Of a stretch of 64,000 nucleotides of DNA, positions 39,031-47,950 are shown piece after piece. The DNA lies in assembly GCF_003390845.1 (NCBI RefSeq), contig NZ_QMEK01000010.1, positions 18,714 through 82,713 of the forward strand, in the 5' to 3' direction. Each line of letters starts with the position of its first letter. Position 1 is the stretch's first letter. The notes under the pieces were generated by a model. That model ran no database searches. It was not told the origin of the DNA and worked only from the letters and a program-made list of their open reading frames with translations. The stretch is from Tropicimonas sp. IMCC34043 (GTDB taxonomy: Bacteria > Pseudomonadota > Alphaproteobacteria > Rhodobacterales > Rhodobacteraceae). The translations under genes were made by a program, and so were the position numbers.

Positions 39031-40920
39031 TTGAGGGACTTTCACGAAGCACCCCACGCCATCTACGGCGTGGAGAAATGGGGCAAGGGCCTCATCGTCG
39101 TCACCGAAGAGGGCGAAATCGGGCTGCGAAACCCGCTTGCTCCCGCGGCGCCGGCGGTCAGCCTGCCCGGGATCCTGCGCGATCTCGAGCTGCGCGGCAT
39201 CCGCGCGCCCATGCTGCTGCGGGTCAGTTCCTATCTGGAAAACGAGATCCGCCACATCAACGAAAGCTTCGCCGAGGCGATCGCACGGGTCGGCTATCGC
39301 GCGCCCTATCGCGGTGTCTTCCCGATCAAGGTCAACCAGCAGGCGCAGGTGATCGACCGGATCGTCGAATTCGGCCGCCCCTTCAGCCATGGGCTCGAGG
39401 CGGGATCGAAACCCGAACTGGTGATCGCGCTCGCCCACCAGCTTGCCCGCGAGGCGCTGATCGTCTGCAACGGCGTCAAGGACGTCGAATTCATGCGCCT
39501 TGCCGTGCTGTCGCAAAAGCTCGGCTTCAACACCTTCATCGTGCTCGAAAGCCCGAAAGAGGTCGATACCGTCCTCGAGGTCTATGAGGAAACCGGGATC
39601 GCGCCGCTGCTGGGGGTCCGCGTCAAGCTGACCAACCAGATCAGCGGCAAGTGGGAGGAAAGCTCGGGCGACCGTTCGACCTTTGGCATGAACACCGACC
39701 AGTTGGTGGCGGTCGTCGACCGGCTGCGGGACGCCGGGCTGCTGCATTGCCTGAAGCTGCAGCATTCGCATCTGGGCAGCCAGGTGCCCGACGTCAACGA
39801 CGTCCGCCGCGCCGTGGGCGAGGCCTGCCGCTATTTCACCGAACTGACCCGCGAGGGCGCGCCGCTCGGCTTTCTCGATCTCGGCGGCGGGCTTGGCGTC
39901 GATTACACCGGCGAAAAGAAGGCGGTCGACAATTCGATCAACTATACGGTCGAGGAATACTGCGCCAACGTGGTCGAAACCGTGGCCTATGCCATGGACG
40001 AGGCCGGGCTCGACCATCCGGCGCTGATCACCGAAAGCGGCCGGGCGGTGGTTGCGACCTCCTCGATGCTGATCTTCAACGTGCTTGAATCGACGCTTTA
40101 CGACGCGCCGGATTCGCCCGCCCCCCGGGCCGACGACCATCACTTCGTCACCGACCTCGCCGCCGTCCATGGTTATCTCACCGCAGACCGGCTGCAGGAA
40201 TGCTGGAACGACGCCAGCTTCTATCGCCGCGAACTGCGCTCGCTGTTTCACCGCGGCACCGTCGATCTGCGCCAGATGGCGCGGGCCGAGCGGATCTATC
40301 TGTCGCTGATGGCACGCATCAAGGCGCTGGTCGATCTCAGCGAGGGCGACAGCGGGGTCGAAGAGCAGCTTGAACAGCTCGCCGACATCTATCACTGCAA
40401 CTTCTCGCTGTTCCAGTCGCTGCCCGATGTCTGGGCCATCGACCAGTTGCACCCGATCGCGCCGCTGCAGATGCTGGACCAGCCGCCGACACGGCGCGCG
40501 ATCCTGTCCGACATCACCTGCGACAGCGACGGAAAGGTCGACAAGTTCATCCTCGCCGACGGCGTCTCGCCCTCGCTGCCGGTCCATGACCTGCCCGAAG
40601 ACACGCCCTATTACCTCGGCGTCTTCTTCGTCGGTGCCTATCAGGAGACGCTCGGCGATCTGCACAACCTGTTTGGCGATACCAATGCGGTGACCATCGA
40701 CCTGCGCCCCGACGGCGGCTTCGATCTGCTGCACGAACAGGAAGGCGACACGATCTCCGAGGTGCTGTCCTATGTCGAATACGACCCGAACGACTGCATC
40801 GCGGCCTTCCGCAAGCTGACCGACCAGGCCATCTCGGACGGAACGCTGCAGGCCGCGGACCGCAAGACGATCCTCGACGCCTATCGCGCGTCGATCAACG
40901 GATACACCTATTACGAATGA
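39031..40920 (+). CDS. speA: Biosynthetic arginine decarboxylase (SpeA type)
   Basis: About 629 residues (E. coli SpeA has 658). A PLP enzyme of the fold III group: the Schiff-base lysine is K100 in GVFPIKVNQQAQV. Other motifs are LKLQHSHLGSQVPDVNDVRR, LDLGGGLGVDYTG and the C-terminal DGVSPSLPVHDLPEDTPYYL. It converts arginine to agmatine, which the agmatinase at 43474 can hydrolyse to putrescine. No ATG is near the family N-terminus; TTG 39031 is the best candidate. The frame is open back to ATG 38932, which would overlap feoC by 58 bases. The start is therefore uncertain, the function is not. Confidence 0.92.
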   Translation: MRDFHEAPHAIYGVEKWGKGLIVVTEEGEIGLRNPLAPAAPAVSLPGILRDLELRGIRAPMLLRVSSYLENEIRHINESFAEAIARVGYRAPYRGVFPIKVNQQAQVIDRIVEFGRPFSHGLEAGSKPELVIALAHQLAREALIVCNGVKDVEFMRLAVLSQKLGFNTFIVLESPKEVDTVLEVYEETGIAPLLGVRVKLTNQISGKWEESSGDRSTFGMNTDQLVAVVDRLRDAGLLHCLKLQHSHLGSQVPDVNDVRRAVGEACRYFTELTREGAPLGFLDLGGGLGVDYTGEKKAVDNSINYTVEEYCANVVETVAYAMDEAGLDHPALITESGRAVVATSSMLIFNVLESTLYDAPDSPAPRADDHHFVTDLAAVHGYLTADRLQECWNDASFYRRELRSLFHRGTVDLRQMARAERIYLSLMARIKALVDLSEGDSGVEEQLEQLADIYHCNFSLFQSLPDVWAIDQLHPIAPLQMLDQPPTRRAILSDITCDSDGKVDKFILADGVSPSLPVHDLPEDTPYYLGVFFVGAYQETLGDLHNLFGDTNAVTIDLRPDGGFDLLHEQEGDTISEVLSYVEYDPNDCIAAFRKLTDQAISDGTLQAADRKTILDAYRASINGYTYYE

Positions 40921-40943
40921 CCCCATCGAGAGGAGAACTTCCC

Positions 40944-42155
40944 ATGGGCAAGGTTCTGGTTGTCGGCGCCGGCGGCGTCGCTCATGCGGCTGTCCACAAG
41001 ATCGCGATGAACCCCGATATCTTCACCGAGATCACGCTGGCCAGCCGGACGGTCGCGAAATGCCATGCGATCGCGAAAAGCGTCAAGGAGCGTTTCGGGG
41101 TCGAGATCGCGACCGTCGAGCTTGACGCGATGGACGTGGTGCAGACCGTCGATCTGATCCGCGAGACCGGCGCCGAATTGCTGGTCAACCTGGCGCTGCC
41201 CTATCAGGATCTGCGGCTGATGGATGCCTGCCTGGAAGCCGGCTGCAACTATCTCGATACCGCGAATTACGAACCCGAGGACGAGGCCAAGTTCGAATAC
41301 CACTGGCAATGGGCCTATCAGGAACGGTTCGAGGAACAGGGCCTGACCGCCATCCTCGGCTCGGGCTTCGATCCGGGCGTGACCTCGGTCTTTGCCACCT
41401 GGCTGAAAAAGCACAAGCTCGACACGATCCGCCAGATCGACATCCTTGACGCCAACGGCGGCCAGAACGATCAGGCCTTCGCGACCAATTTCAACCCCGA
41501 GATCAACCTGCGCGAAGTGCTGGCCGAGGCGCGGCACTGGGAAAACGGCGCCTGGCAGCCGACGCCGCCTATGACCCGCAAGGTCGAATTCGACTTCCCC
41601 GGCATCGGGCCGAAGAACATGTACCTGATGTATCACGAGGAACTCGAAAGCCTCTCGACCCACTTCCCCGAGATCGAGCGTGCCCGCTTCTGGATGACCT
41701 TCGGCGATGCCTATATCACCCATGCGAAGGTTCTCGAAAACGTCGGCATGACCCGGATCGACCCGGTGATGCACCAGGGGGTCGAGATCATTCCGATCCA
41801 GTTCCTGAAAACCCTGCTGCCCGATCCCGGCGATCTGGCCGGGGAAACCAAGGGCAAGGCCTGTATCGGCGACATCGCGACAGGCGAGGCCAAGGACGGT
41901 TCGGGCGAAAAGACCTTCTACATCTACAATATCTGCGATCACGAGGAATGCTTCCGCGAGGTCGGCTCGCAGGCCGTGTCCTACACCACCGGCGTGCCGG
42001 CGATGATCGGCGCGGCCCAGGTGCTGAAAGGCATCTGGAACAGCCCCGGCGTCTGGAACATGGAACAGCTCGACCCCGACGATTTCATGGACATGCTCAA
42101 CGCCCAGGGCCTGCCCTGGCAGGTCGAGGAACTCGACGGACCGGTCGCCTTCTAG
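40944..42155 (+). CDS. Carboxynorspermidine/carboxyspermidine dehydrogenase (saccharopine dehydrogenase-like)
   Basis: 403 residues from MGKVLVVGAGGVAHAAVHKI, a Rossmann NAD(P)-binding start. Family segments are ITLASRTVAKCHAIAKSVKE, NLALPYQDLRLMDACLEAGC, YLDTANYEPEDEAKFEYHWQ and GSGFDPGVTSVFATWLKKHK, characteristic of CANSDH rather than lysine saccharopine enzymes. It condenses putrescine or diaminopropane with aspartate semialdehyde and reduces the imine. GAGGAG precedes the ATG. Its neighbours, speA and the carboxy(nor)spermidine decarboxylase gene, confirm a polyamine role. Confidence 0.92.
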   Translation: MGKVLVVGAGGVAHAAVHKIAMNPDIFTEITLASRTVAKCHAIAKSVKERFGVEIATVELDAMDVVQTVDLIRETGAELLVNLALPYQDLRLMDACLEAGCNYLDTANYEPEDEAKFEYHWQWAYQERFEEQGLTAILGSGFDPGVTSVFATWLKKHKLDTIRQIDILDANGGQNDQAFATNFNPEINLREVLAEARHWENGAWQPTPPMTRKVEFDFPGIGPKNMYLMYHEELESLSTHFPEIERARFWMTFGDAYITHAKVLENVGMTRIDPVMHQGVEIIPIQFLKTLLPDPGDLAGETKGKACIGDIATGEAKDGSGEKTFYIYNICDHEECFREVGSQAVSYTTGVPAMIGAAQVLKGIWNSPGVWNMEQLDPDDFMDMLNAQGLPWQVEELDGPVAF

Positions 42156-42189
42156 CGCCGCCAGCACGACGCAGACGGGCCGGGGACAG

Positions 42190-42276
42190 CGTCTCCGGTC
42201 TTCTTCTTCTGTTCAAAAATATCCCGGGGGGCGCGCCAGCGGCGCGCGGGGGCAGCGCCCCCTCCGAGCCCCGAAA
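42190..42276. repeat. Double-hairpin intergenic element (REP-like)
   Basis: Between the dehydrogenase and decarboxylase genes. After a CAAAAATATCCCGGGGGG string come two adjacent perfect hairpins with the same AGC loop: GCGCGCC-AGC-GGCGCGC (42231-42247) and GGGGGC-AGC-GCCCCC (42248-42262). Elements of this kind (AAATATCC followed by GC-rich stems) recur between genes in Rhodobacteraceae. Only one full copy is seen in this window. It may stabilise or terminate transcripts inside the polyamine cluster. Confidence 0.6.
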
Positions 42277-42293
42277 ATGCACCGGAGGCCCCC

Positions 42294-43463
42294 ATGGCCG
42301 AGCTGATGACCACAAGGGCCGGCGACGCAGGCGCCTTCCGGGCCTTCGATCTCTCCCGCGTCCCCAGCCCCTGCTTTGTCGTCGACGAGGTCGCGGTCGC
42401 GCGCAACCTCAGGATCCTGTCCGAGGTCGCCGACCGCTCCGGCGCCCATATCCTCGCGGCGCTCAAGGCATTTTCCATGTTTGCCCTCGCCCCGCTGGTC
42501 GCGCGCCACCTCGCGGGCACCTGCGCCAGCGGCATCTTCGAGGCCCGGCTCGGCCGCGAGGAATATGGCGGCGAGGTCGCGACCTTCTCTGCCGGCTACA
42601 AGGCGCAGGACATGGACGAGATCCTGCGCCTGTCCGATCACGTCATCTTCAATTCCCCTGCCCAGCTCGCCCGTTTCGGGGCAAAGGCCCGCGCCGCAGG
42701 CGTTTCGGTCGGTCTGCGCATCAACCCCGGTCATTCCGAGGGCGAGATCCCGAGATACGACCCCTGCGCGCCCTGCTCGCGGCTTGGCACGCCGGTCGAC
42801 CAGCTTGACCCCGGCATCGTCGCGGCGGTCGACGGGCTGCACATGCACACGCTCTGCGAACAGGGCTTTGCCCCGCTGGCCCGGACCTGGGCCGCGGTCG
42901 AAGACCGCCTCGCGCCCTATCTTCCCGGCCTCAAATGGCTCAACTTCGGCGGCGGCCACCATATCACCCGCCCCGATTACGATCGTGCCGGGCTGGTGGC
43001 CTTCCTCAACCGGATCCGCGCCAGCCACGGGGTCGAGGTCTATCTCGAACCGGGCGAGGCGATCGCGCTCGACGCCGGGATCCTGGTGGGCGAGGTCCTC
43101 GATCTGCCCCTCAACGGCATGGCCCTTGCCATCACCGACATCTCGGCCACCTGCCACATGCCCGACGTGATCGAAGCGCCCTATCGCCCGGCGCTGCTGG
43201 GCGAGGCCGAGGCGGGCCACAGCTATCGCCTCGGCGGTCCCTCCTGCCTCGCCGGCGATGTGATCGGCGACTACACCTGGGACCGGCCGCTGCAGGTCGG
43301 CCAGCGCTTTGCCTTCCTCGATCAGGCGCATTATTCGATGGTCAAGACCAACACGTTCAACGGCGTACCGCTGCCGGCGATTGCAATCTGGAACAGCGAC
43401 ACCGACGCGCTCCGCATTGTCCGCCAGTTCGGCTACGCTGACTTCAAGCACCGACTTTCATGA
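42294..43463 (+). CDS. nspC: Carboxynorspermidine/carboxyspermidine decarboxylase
   Basis: 389 residues, a PLP-dependent fold III decarboxylase. The Schiff-base lysine is K58 in HILAALKAFSMFA. Other motifs are RINPGHSEGEIPRYDPCAPC, the phosphate-binding NFGGGHHITRPDYD and EPGEAIALDAGILVGEV, plus YRLGGPSCLAGDVIGDYTWD near the C-terminus. All are characteristic of NspC and distinct from DAP or ornithine decarboxylase. It completes the aminopropyl transfer route to norspermidine or spermidine without S-adenosylmethionine. Preceded by a REP-like element, so partly uncoupled from the dehydrogenase gene. Confidence 0.94.
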   Translation: MAELMTTRAGDAGAFRAFDLSRVPSPCFVVDEVAVARNLRILSEVADRSGAHILAALKAFSMFALAPLVARHLAGTCASGIFEARLGREEYGGEVATFSAGYKAQDMDEILRLSDHVIFNSPAQLARFGAKARAAGVSVGLRINPGHSEGEIPRYDPCAPCSRLGTPVDQLDPGIVAAVDGLHMHTLCEQGFAPLARTWAAVEDRLAPYLPGLKWLNFGGGHHITRPDYDRAGLVAFLNRIRASHGVEVYLEPGEAIALDAGILVGEVLDLPLNGMALAITDISATCHMPDVIEAPYRPALLGEAEAGHSYRLGGPSCLAGDVIGDYTWDRPLQVGQRFAFLDQAHYSMVKTNTFNGVPLPAIAIWNSDTDALRIVRQFGYADFKHRLS

Positions 43464-43473
43464 GGGTCCGGCC

Positions 43474-44319
43474 ATGACCATTTTCCTCGACAGCGAACTG
43501 ACAAGGGCCGAACGCGGCACGGGTGCGCGGTTTCGGGTGATCCCCGTGCCGCTCGAGCGCACCGTTTCCTACGGCGTCGGCACCGCGACCGGGCCCGAAG
43601 CGATCATCGCCGCCAGCAACGAGCTTGAGCGGATCTGCCTTGGCAAGGAGCCCTGCGCCATGGGCATCCTCACCGAACTGCCGGTCGAATGCGAAGGCCC
43701 GCTGCCCGAGATCATGGCGCGGATCGCCGCCCGCACCGGCGCCGCAATTTCCGACGGGAAAATCCCCGTGACGCTCGGCGGCGAGCATTCGCTCAGCTAT
43801 GGCGCCGTGATGGGCGTCGCCCGCGCGCTCGGCCGGCCGCTTGGCCTGATCCAGATCGACGCCCATGCCGATCTGCGCATCTCCTATCATGGCGAGCCGC
43901 ATTCCCACGCCTCGGTCATGCACCTGCTGACCGATCAGGGCATTCGTCTGGCCCAGTTCGGTGTCCGCGCGATCTGTCAGGAGGAAATCGACAACCGCGC
44001 CGCCAAGGGCATTTTCTTCCGCGATGCCGAAGATCTGGTGACGGGCGGCGTCCATGCAGTCGATCTGCCCGAGGACTTCCCCCAGGACGTCTATGTCAGC
44101 TTCGATGTCGACGGGCTCGACCCCGCCGTGATGCCCGCGACCGGCACGCCGGTACCGGGGGGGCTTGGCTATTATCAGGCGCTGCATCTGGTCGAACACG
44201 CGCTGAAGGGGCGGCGCTGCGTCGGCTTCGACGTCGTGGAATTCGCGCCTGACGGCAAGCAGGCCTGGGATTTTACCGCAGCGCAGATCGCCTATCGCCT
44301 GATGGCCGCCTGCCTCTGA
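43474..44319 (+). CDS. speB: Agmatinase (ureohydrolase family)
   Basis: 281 residues. The binuclear manganese site is complete: H105 in GGEHSLSYG; D129, H131 and D133 in DAHADLRISYHG; D211 and D213 in SFDVDGLDPAVMPATGTPVP. It hydrolyses agmatine to putrescine and urea, which connects the arginine decarboxylase product to the carboxyspermidine pathway. The context with speA favours agmatinase over arginase or other ureohydrolases. It starts ten bases after the decarboxylase stop, so the two are co-transcribed. Confidence 0.92.
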   Translation: MTIFLDSELTRAERGTGARFRVIPVPLERTVSYGVGTATGPEAIIAASNELERICLGKEPCAMGILTELPVECEGPLPEIMARIAARTGAAISDGKIPVTLGGEHSLSYGAVMGVARALGRPLGLIQIDAHADLRISYHGEPHSHASVMHLLTDQGIRLAQFGVRAICQEEIDNRAAKGIFFRDAEDLVTGGVHAVDLPEDFPQDVYVSFDVDGLDPAVMPATGTPVPGGLGYYQALHLVEHALKGRRCVGFDVVEFAPDGKQAWDFTAAQIAYRLMAACL

Positions 44320-44395
44320 CGCACGGCACGACCCCCTTTTCCTTGTAGGGTACGAGGCGTATTCTTGATGGCGGACTGAAAGCGAGGAGCCCGCT

Positions 44396-45241
44396 ATGAC
44401 CCACAAGGCGCTAACCCACGAGTCCGTTGCCGTCGTCACCGGCGGGGCCGCCGGCATCGGACTGGCGCTCGCCCGCGAATTTGCGCGGATGGGCATGGCC
44501 GTCGTGGTCGTCGACCGCGACGCCGACCAGCTTGAAGCAGCCACCAGCGACCTGCGTGCGGCCGGTGCCCGCGCCGTCATGGTCAGCAGCGCCGACGTGC
44601 GGGATTTCGAGGCGCTGACAGCGCTTGAGGGCGAAATTGTCGATGCGCTCGGCGGCACCGACATTCTGGTCAACAATGCCGGCATCCAGCCCGGCAGCGC
44701 CATTTTCGGCCCGGTCGCGAACTGGCAACAGGTCTTCGACGTCAACCTCTGGGGGCCGATCAACGGCGTCCGCGCCTTCGTGCCGGGGATGATAGACCGC
44801 GGCCGCGCCGGCATGGTGATCAACACCGGCTCGAAGCAGGGCATCACCACGCCGCCGGGCGATCCCGCCTATAACGTCGCCAAGGCAGGGCTCAAGGCCT
44901 ATACCGAGGCGCTGGCCCACGAGTTGCGCAATACCGAAGGCGCCTACATCTCGGTGCATCTGCTGATCCCGGGCTTTGTCTTCACCGGGCTGACCCGAGG
45001 CACCCGCAAGGAAAAGCCCGCCGGCGCCTGGACCGCGGAACAGACCGCAGCCTTCGCGATCGAACGTCTGAACGCGGGCGATTTCTATATCCTGTGCCCC
45101 GACAACGACGTGTCCCGGGCGCTCGATGAAAAGCGCATGGCCTGGGCCATGGGCGATATCATCGAGAACCGCCCGCCGCTGTCGCGCTGGCACCCCGAGT
45201 TTGCCGCAGCCTTCGCGGCCTATGTCGCCGAGACCTCCTGA
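44396..45241 (+). CDS. Short-chain dehydrogenase/reductase
   Basis: 281 residues. The classical SDR cofactor motif TGGAAGIG is at about residues 15-22, NNAGIQ follows at about residue 95, and the catalytic Ser-Tyr-Lys appears in NTGSKQGITTPPGDPAYNVA with YNVAK. The C-terminal tail of about 70 residues, including FYILCPDNDVSRALDEKRMA, resembles SDRs active on larger substrates. GAGGAG precedes the ATG, 76 bases after the agmatinase stop. No clear pathway link; it may be the last gene of the polyamine transcript or independent. Confidence 0.85.
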   Translation: MTHKALTHESVAVVTGGAAGIGLALAREFARMGMAVVVVDRDADQLEAATSDLRAAGARAVMVSSADVRDFEALTALEGEIVDALGGTDILVNNAGIQPGSAIFGPVANWQQVFDVNLWGPINGVRAFVPGMIDRGRAGMVINTGSKQGITTPPGDPAYNVAKAGLKAYTEALAHELRNTEGAYISVHLLIPGFVFTGLTRGTRKEKPAGAWTAEQTAAFAIERLNAGDFYILCPDNDVSRALDEKRMAWAMGDIIENRPPLSRWHPEFAAAFAAYVAETS

Positions 45242-45384
45242 TCCCGTGCCACGGCGGCCCGGACCCAAGGTCCGCGCCGTCGGGTCCACCGCCGCGGCAG
45301 TCTCGGGAATTATCAACATAATCATCATTACACGCCCGCGATCTCCGTGCCCTGCGGAGGCGGCGACGAGGCGCGAGGCCCAGC

Positions 45385-45408
45385 AAGATCTGCGGTAAGA
45401 TCTGCGGT
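45385..45408. repeat. Perfect tandem 12-mer in the sodC upstream region
   Basis: Two adjacent identical copies of AAGATCTGCGGT at 45385-45396 and 45397-45408, 76 bases upstream of the sodC start. The 242-bp intergenic region has no other gene-like content. The repeat could be a regulator binding pair or a recent slippage duplication. Confidence 0.7.
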
Positions 45409-45483
45409 GGCAGGGAACAATTTTCGCGGTCCGGCGTTCAATTTGACGGTGCGGAAACTACCGCTCGAGAAAGGACACGTTCC

Positions 45484-46005
45484 ATGAAGTCTGTCACGAC
45501 GCTTTTTCTGGCCGCCGGCCTCGCTCTCGGCGCCACCGCATTGCATGCACAGTCGATGCAGCCGGCAGCCATTGCCAATGTCTCCGACGCGGAGGGCAAT
45601 GACCTTGGCCAGGTGAGCCTGACCGATACAGCCTCGGGTCAGGTTCTGGTCGACATCGATCTGAGCGGTCTGCCGCCCGGCGTCCACGCCATCCACCTGC
45701 ATGAAACCGGGGATTGCAGCGCCAGCGACTTCACCTCTGCGGGCGGCCATATCGCCGGCGACGCCAAGCATGGCGTGATGGCCGAGGGCGGGCCGCATCC
45801 GGGCGACATGCCCAACGTGACCGTCGCCGAAGACGGGACGCTGAAGCTTCAGGTCTTCCTGCCCGCGCTGTCGATCGAGGAAATGATCGCGGACGCCGAC
45901 GGCGCCGCCTTCGTCATGCATTCCGGTCAGGACGATTATGTTTCGCAACCCAGCGGCGATGCCGGCAGCAGGCTGGCCTGCGGCGTCTTCACCACCGGCG
46001 GTTGA
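45484..46005 (+). CDS. sodC: Periplasmic Cu/Zn superoxide dismutase
   Basis: 173 residues with signal peptide MKSVTTLFLAAGLALGATAL (cleavage after LHAQ region, near residue 23). Copper ligands H71 and H73 (HAIHLHETGDC), the bridging H89 (GGHIAG), zinc ligands H96, H105 and D108 (DAKHGVMAEGGPHPGDMP) and H146 (VMHSG) are all present. C78 and C166 can form the structural disulfide. It disproportionates superoxide in the periplasm. AAAGGA precedes the ATG. A monocistronic gene followed by a hairpin. Confidence 0.95.
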   Translation: MKSVTTLFLAAGLALGATALHAQSMQPAAIANVSDAEGNDLGQVSLTDTASGQVLVDIDLSGLPPGVHAIHLHETGDCSASDFTSAGGHIAGDAKHGVMAEGGPHPGDMPNVTVAEDGTLKLQVFLPALSIEEMIADADGAAFVMHSGQDDYVSQPSGDAGSRLACGVFTTGG

Positions 46006-46018
46006 GCGCATAGCCGAC

Positions 46019-46048
46019 GCCCGTCTTGTTCGACACGGCAAGACGGGC
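46019..46048 (+). terminator. Hairpin after sodC
   Basis: Perfect ten-base arms GCCCGTCTTG (46019-46028) and CAAGACGGGC (46039-46048) around a ten-base loop, 14 bases past the sodC stop. No T-run follows, so it could be a factor-dependent terminator or a stabilising structure. The remaining intergenic stretch to 46239 shows no gene. Confidence 0.55.
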
Positions 46049-46238
46049 ACGCCCGAGCCAGGGGGCGGGTTCGACGCCTGCCCCCGCCCTCCGCCGCTGC
46101 ACGACGGCAACACCGCTCTTGTCTAATTCTGGCGAAAGGAATATTGGGCGCCTGACACTTCTGCAAATCGCCGACAGTGCGAATGCTGCACCGTAGACCA
46201 GCGCCTCGAAAGGGCATGCGGCAGGAGGAGACACAACG

Positions 46239-47372
46239 ATGTTGACCGCGACGACACTCTGTCTGGCGCTCTTCGTTGGTATCACCCTCGTGGCGCATCT
46301 TTTGTCCACTGTGCTCGCCTGCCGCCATGTCGCGAGATCGGCCCCGTCCGCGCAAAACCTCCCCATTCCGCCCGTCACGATCATCCGCCCGGTTTGCGGC
46401 TGCGATCCGGCGCTTCACGACACGCTGGCCAGCAGCTTTAATACAGCGACGCCGAGCGAGGTGCTGTTCTGCGTCAGCGAACCCGATGACCCGGCCATCG
46501 ACGTGATCGCGTCGGTCATTGCCAGCCACCCGCAGGCCGACGCCCGCCTGCTGATCGGCGAGGATGCGATCTCGAACAATCCAAAGCTGAACAATCTGGC
46601 CAAGGGCTGGAACGCGGCCCGCCACGACTGGATCGCGCTGATCGACAGCAACGTGCTGCTGCCGCAGGACTTCGTGGCGACCCTCTTCGGGGCGTGGCAG
46701 ACGGATACGGGCCTTGTCACCTCGCCCCCTGCGGGCATCAAACCCACAACGACCGCCGCCCGGATCGAGGCCGGCTTTCTGAACACCTATCAGGATCGCT
46801 GGCAACTGGCGGCAGATCAGGTTGGACTGGGGTTTGCCCAGGGCAAGGTGTTGTTCTGGCGTCGGGACGTGCTGGAGGGCGCAGGCGGTCTGGCGGCGCT
46901 TGGCGGCAATCTGGCCGAGGACGTGGCCGCCACCAAGGTCGTGCGCGCGGCGGGTCTTTGCGTGCGTCTCGTGCCCTCCCCGTTCCCGCAGCCGCTCGGT
47001 GCGCGCAGCTTCACCGAGGTCTGGCAGCGGCAGATCCGCTGGGCGCGGGTGCGCCGCGACGGCTTCCCCCTCATCTTCGCGCTGGAGCCGCTCTCGGGCG
47101 CGGCCCCGCCGGTTCTGGCGCTGTCCTTTCTCTGTCTGAACCTGCACGCCTCGCCGCTCTGGGTCGCGATGTTGGTGCTGCTGTGGTTCGGCAGCGAATG
47201 GGAGCTTGCCCGCCGCGCAGGCTGGCCCGCGAACGCCATCGACATGCTGTGCTGGATGCTGCGCGACGCGATGATCCCGGCGGTCTGGGCAGCGGCCCTG
47301 GGATCGCGCTGCATCAACTGGCGAGGACACGACATGAAACCTGCGGCATCGGCGCGGTGGTCGCACGAATGA
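46239..47372 (+). CDS. Ceramide glucosyltransferase-like GT21 enzyme (HpnI-like)
   Basis: 377 residues with an N-terminal membrane anchor and two or three C-terminal hydrophobic segments. The D1, D2, D3, (Q/R)xxRW pattern of GT21 is visible: NPKLNNLAKGW (114-124), IDSNVLLP (135-142), ED at 227-228 (NLAEDVAATKVV) and RQIRW at 264-268. It probably transfers a sugar from a nucleotide donor to a lipid acceptor (ceramide, diacylglycerol or a hopanoid) at the inner membrane. Ribosome-binding site GGAGGAG is clear. It overlaps the DedA gene by four bases. Confidence 0.88.
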   Translation: MLTATTLCLALFVGITLVAHLLSTVLACRHVARSAPSAQNLPIPPVTIIRPVCGCDPALHDTLASSFNTATPSEVLFCVSEPDDPAIDVIASVIASHPQADARLLIGEDAISNNPKLNNLAKGWNAARHDWIALIDSNVLLPQDFVATLFGAWQTDTGLVTSPPAGIKPTTTAARIEAGFLNTYQDRWQLAADQVGLGFAQGKVLFWRRDVLEGAGGLAALGGNLAEDVAATKVVRAAGLCVRLVPSPFPQPLGARSFTEVWQRQIRWARVRRDGFPLIFALEPLSGAAPPVLALSFLCLNLHASPLWVAMLVLLWFGSEWELARRAGWPANAIDMLCWMLRDAMIPAVWAAALGSRCINWRGHDMKPAASARWSHE

Positions 47373-47950
47373 TCGTTTCTGGCGACGCGCTTCATCACCT
47401 TGTGCAAGGCTACGGGCTGTTCCTGCTGATGCCGCTTGCGATCCTCGAAGGACCGATCGTCACCGTCATCGCCGGTTGGGCCTGTCGCTCGGGCGACCTG
47501 CCGTTGTTCAGCACCTTCGTGGTGCTCATCATCGCCGATCTCATCGGCGACGGGCTGCTTTACGCGCTTGGGCGCTGGGGGCTCGGGCGTCTGCCCCGGC
47601 GCTGGAAGAACCGGCTGCATCTGTCCGACCGGCACCTGTCGACGGTCGGGGATCACTTTGCCGCGCAAGGCGGCCGTACCCTGGTGGGGGCAAAGCTGAC
47701 CCATACCTTCGGCCTGCCGGTGCTTGTTGCCGCCGGGGCCGCGCGGATGCCGGGTGTCGCCTTTATGGGGTTCAACCTGATCGCGACCATCCCCAAGACC
47801 GCTGCCTTCCTCGCGCTCGGCTATCTGGCCGGTCAGGCACAGACGACGATCGAGACCTGGATCGGGCGCGGATCGTTTGCCGTGCTGCTCCTGGGAGTCG
47901 GCCTCGTCGCATTCTGGCTCAGGCGCCGCCACAAGGACGGCGCCGCGTGA
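47369..47950 (+). CDS. DedA/VTT-domain membrane protein
   Basis: 193 residues. The DedA layout is seen: LFLLMPLAILEGPIVTVIAG near the start (conserved Glu in a re-entrant helix), a second pass LIIADLIGDGLLYALGRWGL, then VGAKLTHTFGLPVLVAAGAA with the conserved positively charged stretch and a C-terminal span. DedA proteins are linked to lipid carrier recycling (undecaprenyl phosphate or phospholipid flipping). Being sandwiched by overlaps between two glycosyltransferases suggests handling of a lipid-linked intermediate or product. Confidence 0.87.
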   Translation: MIVSGDALHHLVQGYGLFLLMPLAILEGPIVTVIAGWACRSGDLPLFSTFVVLIIADLIGDGLLYALGRWGLGRLPRRWKNRLHLSDRHLSTVGDHFAAQGGRTLVGAKLTHTFGLPVLVAAGAARMPGVAFMGFNLIATIPKTAAFLALGYLAGQAQTTIETWIGRGSFAVLLLGVGLVAFWLRRRHKDGAA

